Both the position numbers and the translations under genes were made by a program. DNA of 6,474 nt. Source: CAYYED01 sp964470785 (GTDB lineage: Bacteria; Patescibacteriota; Minisyncoccia; Minisyncoccales; PEYH01). The notes under the pieces are model-generated. The model had not been told where the DNA came from. It searched no databases and saw only the letters and a program-made list of their open reading frames with translations. How positions within the stretch are numbered: the first letter of the stretch is position 1; every line of letters begins with the position of its first letter. Where the stretch lies: the NCBI GenBank assembly GCA_964470785.1, contig CAYYED010000013.1:1-6474 (forward strand). The letters run 5' to 3'. Below are positions 1-4,388 of this stretch, one piece after another.

Positions 1-1653
1 GCAGAGTTTTTTATTGATACTTCATATGACAAACTGGAAAGGAATAAAATTTCTGCTACCCTAAGAAAAGTTTCTGCCAATGCCTATTTTTATATTGAAG
101 ACCAATGGTGGCAGGAAGCACCCGTAGATAAAAGAAACCAAATCAATCAGCGGTTGGAGATATTAGCCCAAGAGTTTGACCAAAAGATTTATCCGGAACT
201 GACCGCGTTTTACGGCTCAGAATGGAAGCCGGGCATTGACGGAGATGTGCGGATTACTATTTTATTCCACCAGATGAGAGAAGATGCAGCCGGGTATTTT
301 AGAAATACTGACGGATACAGAAGAATTGAAGCGCCCAGTTCCAATGAGCGCGAAATGTTTTATGTCAATGTAGAATATATTACCCAAGAAATCGTCAAAA
401 GCTATCTTGCCCATGAATTTGTCCACCTGATTACTTTTAACCAAAAAACAAGGCAGCTGGGAGCAGAAGAAGATATCTGGCTTAATGAACTCCGAGCCGA
501 GCACGCGCCTACTTTAATGGGATATGACGATGAATTTGAAAACAGCAATTTGCAGACAAGAGTGCAGACATTTATTGGAAGCCCGAACACTTCTTTGACA
601 GAATGGAGGTTTCAAAAAAGGGATTACGGAATAATTAATATCTTTGCCCAATATCTTGTCCGGCACTATGGAGAAGAGCTTTTAAAGGACTCAATGGCCG
701 CTCCTTATACCGGCATTGCTTCTCTGAATTATACTTTGGCAAAAATGGGCTTTGACAAAGATTTTGCCAAAATTTTTACTGAATGGACTATTGCCGTGTA
801 TGCAAATGATTGCTCCTTGGGAGAGTTTTACTGCTACACAGAAGAGCCGCTTAATTATTTGCGCGTTTTACCTTCTCTAATTTATTTGCCCGCCACCCAG
901 CAAAGCGAGCTTTCTCTGACCTATGCCATTAAAGAATGGAGCGGGAGATGGTATAAAATTATTGGTTCTGACACAGGCATTGAGGCGGAATTCAAAGGGC
1001 TTTCTGATATTAATTATACAGTGGTTTATTTTGTAGAAAAAAACAATAAAGTTGACTCGGTTCATTTTCTTGAGCTTGATAGCGAAAGAAAAGGAATTAT
1101 TGAACTTCCCTATTTTGGCCAGAATGCCCAGTCCTTGGTTGTTGTTCCTTCTATTTTAAATAAAACATCCGGGTTCATTAATGATGAGCCCTTTTGGAGA
1201 TTTACCTTGAATATTTCCAGCACCGAGAAACAACAAGAGCCAAGCAATGGCAATGATAATGACGAGCAGCCCAAGCCCATTGATGAAATGACGGTTGAGG
1301 AATTAATAGCCAAAATTCAGGAAATTTCTCTGCTTATTAGCCAGCTTCAAGAAGAATTAGCCCGGATGCAAGCCCAAGAGGCAAGTTGTGCAAGCATTGA
1401 TAAAAATCTTTCTTTCGGTTTAACGGATGATGCTCAAGTAAAATGTTTGCAGGAGTTTTTAAAAAGCCAAGGAACGGAAATTTATCCCGAGGGCTTGGTT
1501 ACCGGCAATTTCTTAACTCTTACCCGACAGGCAGTAGAACGTTTTCAGCAAAGATATGCTGATGAAATTTTAGCGCCCTTGGGTATGAACAGCCCTACCG
1601 GAATTGTCGGGCCAAATACCCGTAGAAAAATAAATGAAATTTTAGCCAGATAG
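1..1653 (+). CDS. Zinc metalloprotease with C-terminal peptidoglycan-binding domain (5' partial)
   Basis: The frame is open from base 1, so the gene begins outside the window; the TTG at 154 is internal. There are 550 visible residues. The catalytic HExxH motif is HEFVH at residues 138-142, within AHEFVHLI. WLNELRAEH follows, with Glu163 lying 21 residues after the second His, where gluzincin (peptidase MA-like) proteases have their third zinc ligand (WLxEGxA). A mixed middle region follows, then a Q/N/D/E-rich linker (about 411-429), a predicted coiled coil (430-459) and a peptidoglycan-binding type 1 domain (461-550). That last domain shows VKCLQEFL, YPEGLVTG, AVERFQQRYA and VGPNTRRKINE. 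By family knowledge such a protein is secreted and wall-associated; the signal peptide would lie in the missing N-terminus. The substrate is unknown. Two cysteines inside CSLGEFYC and another in CAS/VKC could form disulfides. The protease and wall-binding calls are firm; the precise family is not. Confidence 0.85.
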   Translation, partial: AEFFIDTSYDKLERNKISATLRKVSANAYFYIEDQWWQEAPVDKRNQINQRLEILAQEFDQKIYPELTAFYGSEWKPGIDGDVRITILFHQMREDAAGYFRNTDGYRRIEAPSSNEREMFYVNVEYITQEIVKSYLAHEFVHLITFNQKTRQLGAEEDIWLNELRAEHAPTLMGYDDEFENSNLQTRVQTFIGSPNTSLTEWRFQKRDYGIINIFAQYLVRHYGEELLKDSMAAPYTGIASLNYTLAKMGFDKDFAKIFTEWTIAVYANDCSLGEFYCYTEEPLNYLRVLPSLIYLPATQQSELSLTYAIKEWSGRWYKIIGSDTGIEAEFKGLSDINYTVVYFVEKNNKVDSVHFLELDSERKGIIELPYFGQNAQSLVVVPSILNKTSGFINDEPFWRFTLNISSTEKQQEPSNGNDNDEQPKPIDEMTVEELIAKIQEISLLISQLQEELARMQAQEASCASIDKNLSFGLTDDAQVKCLQEFLKSQGTEIYPEGLVTGNFLTLTRQAVERFQQRYADEILAPLGMNSPTGIVGPNTRRKINEILAR

Positions 1654-1670
1654 ATGCCGGGTTACCTGTG

Positions 1671-1767
1671 TCTCCCCGCACAGGCGGTGATTTATACAGC
1701 AGTGTCATCCCCGCACAGGCGGTGATCTATACAGCAGTGTCATCCCCGCGCAGGCGGGGATCCAGGC
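1671..1767. repeat. Tandem GC-rich hairpin repeats, three copies
   Basis: Three head-to-tail copies (1671-1704, 1705-1739, 1740-1767) of about 35 bp are built on TCATCCCCGCrCAGGCGG. The first two are nearly identical, including the tail GATyTATACAGCAGTG. Only the third keeps the full palindrome (ATCCCCGC/GCGGGGAT, 1742-1761); the first two read GCGGTGAT and so have a damaged right arm. Copy one lacks one base. They appear to be partial duplications of the left end of the palindromic element that follows. Confidence 0.75.
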
Positions 1768-1817
1768 AAAATAGCCCATTGTATATCTTAATGGATTCCC
1801 GCTTTTGCGGGAATGAC
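1739..1817. repeat. MITE-like double-hairpin palindromic element
   Basis: A 79-bp unit begins GTCATCCCCGC and ends GCGGGAATGAC, so its ends are inverted repeats matching at 10 of 11 positions. Each end is itself a hairpin with an 8-bp stem (1742-1761 and 1795-1814). The inner arms GCGGGGATCCA and TGGATTCCCGC also pair at 10 of 11. ATCCCCGC/ATTCCCGC palindromes of this type occur in many bacteria as dispersed non-coding repeats. No protein should be called here despite an open frame. Confidence 0.75.
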
Positions 1818-1852
1818 AAAGAGAAGTCACGGGAACGACAAAGAGAAGTCGC
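1809..1852. repeat. 22-bp tandem direct repeat
   Basis: Two adjacent 22-bp copies (1809-1830, 1831-1852) match at 20 of 22 bases. The unit is GGGAAyGACAAAGAGAAGTC plus two bases. The first copy starts inside the right arm of the preceding palindromic element, so the duplication includes the element's end and postdates its arrival. Confidence 0.7.
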
Positions 1853-1875
1853 GTAAGCGAGCAGAGAAACGCAGT

Positions 1876-1977
1876 TTTGAGCTTGTCGAGAAGAATATAA
1901 GTACCACAAACTACTCTTCGAGCTTGTCGAGAAGAATATAAGCACCACAAATTACTCTTCGAGCTTGTCGAGAAGAA
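1876..1977. repeat. 41-bp tandem repeat, about 2.5 copies
   Basis: The core GAGCTTGTCGAGAAGAA occurs at 1879, 1920 and 1961, exactly 41 bp apart. The intervening sequence (TATAAGyACCACAAAyTA) is also conserved, with only two transitions between copies 1 and 2. The core is an imperfect palindrome around TCGAGCTTGTCGA. The third copy stops after the core. Because the intervals are near-identical this is a simple tandem array rather than a CRISPR. Confidence 0.8.
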
Positions 1978-1985
1978 CCTAATCG

Positions 1986-2011
1986 ATTGTTCTCGATTTC
2001 ACTCGAACAAT
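1986..2011. repeat. Short inverted repeat
   Basis: ATTGTTC (1986-1992) and GAACAAT (2005-2011) form a 7-bp stem with a 12-base loop. It lies just beyond the minus-strand terminator. It may be part of the repeat cluster or a second, weaker transcript end. Confidence 0.4.
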
Positions 2012-2050
2012 AAAAAAAAGCAAAAAACCCGCCTTTGGGGCGGATTCTTT
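2012..2050 (-). terminator. Rho-independent terminator for the minus-strand RNA
   Basis: CCGCC (2029-2033) pairs with GGCGG (2039-2043) around a five-base loop. Read on the minus strand, the stem is followed by TTTTTTGCTTTTTTTT, a strong U-tract. On the plus strand the downstream sequence is only ATTCTTTGGG, though the A-tract upstream gives it some bidirectional character. No minus-strand protein gene precedes it, which implies a non-coding transcript ends here. Confidence 0.7.
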
Positions 2051-2096
2051 GGGAACTGCGCATAGCGTCGTTATTCTAGATTGTCACTCTGACAGC

Positions 2097-2124
2097 ATTA
2101 TATCAAATATAAAAATCTTATCAA
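2097..2124 (-). promoter_or_regulatory. Candidate sigma70-type promoter for a short minus-strand RNA
   Basis: TTGATA (2119-2124) and TATAAT (2097-2102) are 16 bp apart on the minus strand. A start near 2090 would produce an RNA of about 80 nt that begins just before the GTGACAATC helix arm and ends at the terminator near 2012. The hexamers are good, but the surrounding sequence is very AT-rich, so chance is a real alternative. Confidence 0.45.
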
Positions 2125-2167
2125 GTCGTTGGGCGTGAATAATCTAAAAGCCGTGGACGGCAGGGGA

Positions 2168-2195
2168 ATTATACCCCTCGGCTCATGGGTGACAA
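2168..2195 (-). promoter_or_regulatory. Candidate sigma70-type promoter inside the RNA locus
   Basis: On the minus strand TTGTCA (2190-2195) and TATAAT (2168-2173) are separated by 16 bp. Both hexamers overlap RNA structural parts: the -35 lies in the 14-bp helix arm and the -10 in the loop of the AGGGG/CCCCT hairpin. The match may therefore be coincidental. Confidence 0.35.
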
Positions 2196-2273
2196 TCCAG
2201 AACCGGCACTACTCGCCGCCCACGGCAAATTTATTGTATTAAGGAAAAAAATAATAAATAAATTTGAATAATA

Positions 2274-3320
2274 ATGGCATATATGAACTCCAAAACAGAA
2301 ACTTTAATTGAACAAGAAAAATTAACTGTTTCGGAAAGACAAAAAACAGCATTAGTAACCGGCGGAGCCGGTTTTATTGGCTCGCATCTTGCAGACCGCT
2401 TAATAGCAGAAAACTACCGCGTCATAATAGTGGATAATCTATCCACAGGCAAAAAAGAAAATATCAATCCCAAAGCAGTTTTTTATCAAATGGATATCTT
2501 ATCCCCCGACTTGTCAGGGGTTTTTGCCAAAGAAAATCCGGAAATTGTTTTTCATTTAGCCGCCCAGATCAGCGTGCGCCAGTCCACGGAAAATCCTGTC
2601 AAAGATGCTGAAACCAACATCCTCGGCTCCCTCAACCTCCTTCAAAATTTTATTAAAACCCTCCCCCTCCCTTCCTCCCCCTCCCTTGGGGAGGGGGAGG
2701 ATTTAGGTGGGGGAGGGATAAAGTCAAAAGTCATCTTCGCCTCCACTGGCGGCGCGCTTTACGGAGACGCCGAACAAATCCCTACTTCCGAGGATTATCC
2801 CATTTGGCCCCTGTCTCCCTACGGCATTGCCAAAAGCACGGTAGAAAAATACCTTTATTATTACCACCAAATTTTTAACCTGCCTTTTATTTCTTTGCGT
2901 TTGGCAAATGTTTACGGTCCCCGGCAAGACCCCCAAGGAGAAGCCGGGGTAGTGGCAATATTTTGCAATAAATTACTCAATAATGAACAGCCCGTGATTA
3001 ACGGCACAGGCGAACAAACCCGGGATTATGTTTTTGTGGGAGATGTTGCGGAAGCATTGTTGCTGGCAGCCAATACGCCTAAAACCGGCATGTTTAATGT
3101 GGGTACTGGTAAAGAAACTTCTGTTAATCAGCTTTTTGAGATGTTAAAGAATATTATCAGAGCAAAACAACAAGCAGTTTATGGCTCGGCAAAAACAGGC
3201 GAACAGCAAAGAAGCGCTTTAGATTATTCCAAAATTAAAAACGAGCTTGCTTGGGAGCCGGCAATTAGTTTGGAACAAGGGTTAGAAAAAACGGTAAATT
3301 GGTTTGCAAATAATAAATAA
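2274..3320 (+). CDS. NAD-dependent nucleotide-sugar epimerase (GalE-like, extended SDR)
   Basis: This is a cytoplasmic extended short-chain dehydrogenase acting on nucleotide sugars, most like UDP-glucose 4-epimerases. The Rossmann NAD-binding motif GGAGFIGS is at residues 30-37, DNLSTG follows beta 2, and HLAAQ is at 94-98. The active site shows STGG (157-160) and the YxxxK pair in YGIAK (Tyr183, Lys187). LRLANVYGPRQDP and TRDYVFVGDVA are typical of the sugar-binding half, and SLEQGLEKT lies near the C-terminus. The 348 residues exceed the usual 310-325, from a ~25-residue N-terminal extension and a low-complexity insert at about 129-149 made by a palindromic repeat. ATG 2274 is used; ATG 2283 is equally possible and neither has a ribosome site. 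Substrate specificity cannot be read from sequence. The flippase downstream suggests a role in surface polysaccharide sugar supply. Confidence 0.9.
   Translation: MAYMNSKTETLIEQEKLTVSERQKTALVTGGAGFIGSHLADRLIAENYRVIIVDNLSTGKKENINPKAVFYQMDILSPDLSGVFAKENPEIVFHLAAQISVRQSTENPVKDAETNILGSLNLLQNFIKTLPLPSSPSLGEGEDLGGGGIKSKVIFASTGGALYGDAEQIPTSEDYPIWPLSPYGIAKSTVEKYLYYYHQIFNLPFISLRLANVYGPRQDPQGEAGVVAIFCNKLLNNEQPVINGTGEQTRDYVFVGDVAEALLLAANTPKTGMFNVGTGKETSVNQLFEMLKNIIRAKQQAVYGSAKTGEQQRSALDYSKIKNELAWEPAISLEQGLEKTVNWFANNK
2502..2520. repeat. Intragenic palindrome in the epimerase gene
   Basis: CCCCCGAC and GTCAGGGG pair around TT with one mismatch. The hairpin lies in codons for residues ~77-82 (SPDLSG), a variable loop between Rossmann elements. 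It may be a short dispersed repeat that replaced or entered a loop, or just chance. Confidence 0.35.
2658..2718. repeat. In-frame palindromic repeat inserted in the epimerase gene
   Basis: This is a nested palindrome. The inner arms CCTCCCCCTCCC (2674-2685) and GGGAGGGGGAGG (2689-2700) pair perfectly over 12 bp. The outer arms CCCTCCCCCTCC (2659-2670) and GGTGGGGGAGGG (2706-2717) pair at 11 of 12. It is translated in frame as a Pro/Ser/Gly-rich stretch (residues ~129-149) between the NILGSLNLL helix and the KVIFASTGG strand, where family members have a short loop. The abrupt C-then-G composition is unlike the rest of the gene, as expected for an inserted repeat. Confidence 0.8.
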
Positions 3321-3330
3321 TATAACAAAT

Positions 3331-3356
3331 AACCCCCCCGGGATTATAAGGGGGTT
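3331..3356 (+). terminator. Hairpin after the epimerase gene, possible terminator
   Basis: AACCCCC (3331-3337) and GGGGGTT (3350-3356) form a 7-bp GC-rich stem with a 12-base loop, 11 bases after the epimerase stop. There is no U-tract after it; the sequence runs straight into TTGACA. It may be a weak terminator, a transcript-stabilising hairpin or another palindromic repeat. Confidence 0.4.
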
Positions 3357-3394
3357 GACAATCAATCATACCATTATTAGTATAAAGGTATAAT
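3355..3394 (+). promoter_or_regulatory. Promoter/operator region of the DinJ-YafQ operon
   Basis: A consensus TTGACA (3355-3360) is followed by TAGTAT at 17 bp (3378-3383), TATAAA at 20 bp and a perfect TATAAT at 3389-3394. If TATAAT is used, transcription starts only some 7-8 bases before the ATG at 3408, so the mRNA would be essentially leaderless; no Shine-Dalgarno site is visible. ATACC (3368-3372) and GGTAT (3387-3391) form an inverted repeat across the -10 region. ATAATAGC is directly repeated at 3390 and 3398. Both are plausible sites for the autoregulation usual in RelB/DinJ antitoxins. Confidence 0.55.
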
Positions 3395-3407
3395 AGCATA
3401 ATAGCAT

Positions 3408-3665
3408 ATGGAAACCACATTAACCATTAAAACCAATAAAGAACTGCGGAATAAAGCCAAGAAAACGGCTAATGAACTTGGCATTCCTTTAGGCACTGTA
3501 ATAAATGCTATGCTTAAGCAGTTTGTTCGGGAAAAAGAGATTCTTCTTTCGGCCAGAAATCCGAATAAGATGACCATGAGAGCCATTGGCGAGGCCTTAG
3601 CCGGAAAAAAACTGGAAACTTTTGACTCTTTCAAACAGTGGAAAAAAGAAATGCGTTCTGTTTAA
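3408..3665 (+). CDS. dinJ: RelB/DinJ-family antitoxin
   Basis: This 85-residue protein has the ribbon-helix-helix layout of RelB/DinJ antitoxins. The N-terminal beta strand is TTLTIKTNKELR, followed by helix KKTANELGIPLGTVINAMLKQFVREKEI (described by its ends: residues ~18-45). The C-terminal part is charged (FDSFKQWKKEM) and would wrap the toxin. By family knowledge the N-terminal dimer binds the operon promoter and the C-terminal part blocks the nuclease. The downstream gene is a clear YafQ homologue, 13 bases away when its ATG at 3679 is used, so the pair forms one operon. No ribosome site precedes the ATG and the promoter lies right against it. Assignment to the DinJ branch rests mainly on the partner. 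Confidence 0.85.
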   Translation: METTLTIKTNKELRNKAKKTANELGIPLGTVINAMLKQFVREKEILLSARNPNKMTMRAIGEALAGKKLETFDSFKQWKKEMRSV

Positions 3666-3678
3666 CAGACCTTACTTT

Positions 3679-3948
3679 ATGTGTAAAATTACCCAAACTG
3701 GTCGCTTCCGGAAAGACCTCAAGCAGATGAAGAAGCGCGGTAAGGACCAAGAAAAGTTATTTTATATTGTGGAACTGCTTGCCCATAAAGGTCATCTGCC
3801 AACCGAATTTAGGCCCCATAAACTTAGCGGCGAATGGGGCAAGGTTTGGGAATGCCACATTGAGCCCGACTGGCTGGTTATTTATACTATAACAGACAAA
3901 GAAATTTTATTGATTCGCACCGGTACTCACGCTGATTTGTTTAATTGA
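3679..3948 (+). CDS. yafQ: YafQ-family mRNA interferase toxin
   Basis: This 89-residue protein is close in length to E. coli YafQ (92). YafQ-type toxins are ribosome-dependent RNases of the RelE fold that cut mRNA in the A site. All the family's catalytic positions can be matched: His47 (RPHKLSG), His60, Asp64 and Trp65 (CHIEPDWLVIY), Arg80 and His84 (RTGTHADLF), and Phe88. The gene therefore appears intact and active. The reading frame is open back to 3622, but ATG 3679 gives the family's normal N-terminus (strand, then FRKDLKQMKKRGKD helix) and avoids overlapping the antitoxin. The stop codon abuts the remnant of a second epimerase gene, so the operon's right edge is a recombination junction. 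Confidence 0.88.
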   Translation: MCKITQTGRFRKDLKQMKKRGKDQEKLFYIVELLAHKGHLPTEFRPHKLSGEWGKVWECHIEPDWLVIYTITDKEILLIRTGTHADLFN

Positions 3949-3964
3949 TACTGAGCTTGGCTGG

Positions 3965-4253
3965 CCCTCCCAAATTTTTGGATCTATGTATTATGTTTAT
4001 GCCATTTAAAGTAGAGAAAATAAAATAATTTATATTGGCTATACCAACGATTTGAGAGAAAGACTAAAATTACATAATTCGGGGAAAGTATTTTCTACCA
4101 AACCCTATAAACCTTTTGTTTTAATCTATTATGAGGCTTATTAGGATAAAAATGATGCGTTAGAAAGGGAGAAATTTCTCAAATCGGGCTGGGGTAAAAA
4201 TTACATTAGAAGGGTTCTCAAACATTATTTCCAGGTCGAAAAACTTGGGAGGG
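3965..4253 (+). mobile_element. Small mobile element with terminal inverted repeats carrying a GIY-YIG nuclease gene
   Basis: The left end is CCCTCCCAAATTTTTGGA (3965-3982). The reverse complement of the right end (4236-4253) is CCCTCCCAAGTTTTTCGA, matching at 16 of 18 bases. CTGG flanks both ends (3961-3964, 4254-4257), consistent with a 4-bp target duplication; a 5-bp GCTGG duplication is not excluded. The element is 289 bp and is filled by one GIY-YIG reading frame. Excision of the element plus one CTGG restores an uninterrupted epimerase reading frame, which is strong internal evidence for the boundaries. No transposase is present. Confidence 0.8.
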
Positions 4254-4300
4254 CTGGAAGCCAAAGCATAGTTTGGAGCAGGGATTGGAAAAAACTTTAA
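3986..4300 (+). pseudogene. GIY-YIG endonuclease gene with two in-frame stops
   Basis: Read through from ATG 3986, the frame gives MYYVYAI, stop (TAA 4007), then IIYIGYTNDLRERLKLHNSG, the Y-x-G and helical Arg region of the UvrC/YhbQ-type GIY-YIG domain. KVFSTKPYKPFVLIYYEAY follows, then a second stop (TAG 4142) and ALEREKFLKSGWGKNYIRR, the typical end of these small nucleases. There is no frameshift. Each stop is one base change from a Lys codon, the residue commonly found at those sites. The frame continues through the right inverted repeat (KLGRAG) into host sequence. Inactive unless supplied by another copy. Confidence 0.85.
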
Positions 4301-4333
4301 AATATTTTTCCCGGAAATTCCTCTAAATTGCCG

Positions 4334-4362
4334 TTGAGATCAGGGCTTTTCTGTGGTATAAT
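4334..4362 (+). promoter_or_regulatory. Strong sigma70-type promoter of the AbiEii-like operon
   Basis: TTGAGA (4334-4339), a 17-bp spacer and TATAAT (4357-4362), with an extended -10 TG at 4354-4355. The predicted start is near 4369, about 20 bases before the ATG at 4389. It lies just after the end of the epimerase remnant, so the module has its own expression signal. Confidence 0.75.
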
Positions 4363-4388
4363 GAAAAGATAATTAGGCCAATATAATT

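Larger units (their letters stand above)
2012..2226 (-). ncRNA. Candidate structured non-coding RNA with pseudoknot, family not recognised
   Basis: Two long complementary pairs lie here: 2215-2226 with 2150-2161 (12 bp), and 2189-2202 with 2074-2087 (14 bp). The second pair has one arm inside the loop of the first and one outside, giving an H-type pseudoknot. Each helix has a single imperfect position, and in both it is a G-U wobble if the minus strand is transcribed but an A-C mismatch if the plus strand is. That points to a minus-strand RNA. A small AGGGG/CCCCT hairpin (2162-2178) sits inside the first helix. A possible -10 (TACAAT, 2233-2238) would place the start at G2226, the first base of helix 1, and the RNA would end at the terminator near 2012, about 215 nt. 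I found no tmRNA, RNase P, SRP or obvious 6S hallmarks. Structure and strand are fairly well supported; expression and function are inference. Confidence 0.6.
3953..4326 (+). pseudogene. C-terminal remnant of a second nucleotide-sugar epimerase, split by a mobile element
   Basis: Bases 3953-3964 read ELGW. After the element at 3965-4253 and one CTGG copy are removed, the frame continues without a break to a stop at 4324-4326. The joined peptide, ELGWKPKHSLEQGLEKTL and a short tail, matches the C-terminus of GalE-like epimerases. The intact gene at 2274-3320 has ELAWEPAISLEQGLEKTV at the same place. Only about 27 codons survive; the body has been lost, apparently where the toxin-antitoxin operon now lies. 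The DNA differs at many codons from the intact gene, so this is a paralogue's tail and not a recent duplicate. Confidence 0.8.

Noticed and set aside
154..156. TTG start for the metalloprotease
   Set aside because: The same frame is open and protein-like back to base 1, so the gene is truncated by the window.
1668..1856. A 62-codon plus-strand frame (and overlapping minus-strand frames) in the spacer
   Set aside because: It translates the palindromic and tandem repeats; the peptide is repetitive, with no family resemblance or ribosome site.
1876..1977. CRISPR array
   Set aside because: The intervals between the 41-bp-spaced cores are nearly identical, so there are no distinct spacers, and no cas gene is present.
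2012..2226. tmRNA, RNase P RNA, SRP RNA or 6S RNA
   Set aside because: No tRNA-like end with CCA or tag frame, no RNase P conserved GAGGAAAGUC-type core, no SRP GGAAG/GGAGCA tip, and the crossing helices do not fit the single long 6S hairpin.
2074..2226. HDV-like self-cleaving ribozyme
   Set aside because: The order of helix arms is similar, but helix 1 is too long (12 bp against about 7), the junctions are long and the second crossover cannot be identified.
2074..2226. Plus-strand riboswitch controlling the epimerase
   Set aside because: Both long helices contain an A-C mismatch on the plus strand but a G-U pair on the minus strand, and the good U-tract is on the minus strand.
3622..3678. 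Upstream extension of the YafQ frame
   Set aside because: It overlaps the antitoxin gene and adds 19 residues not found in the family; ATG 3679 gives the normal N-terminus.
3986..4300. Recoded stop codons (alternative genetic code)
   Set aside because: The known CPR recoding is UGA to Gly. Here UAA and UAG interrupt one gene only, while UAA and UAG end neighbouring genes normally.
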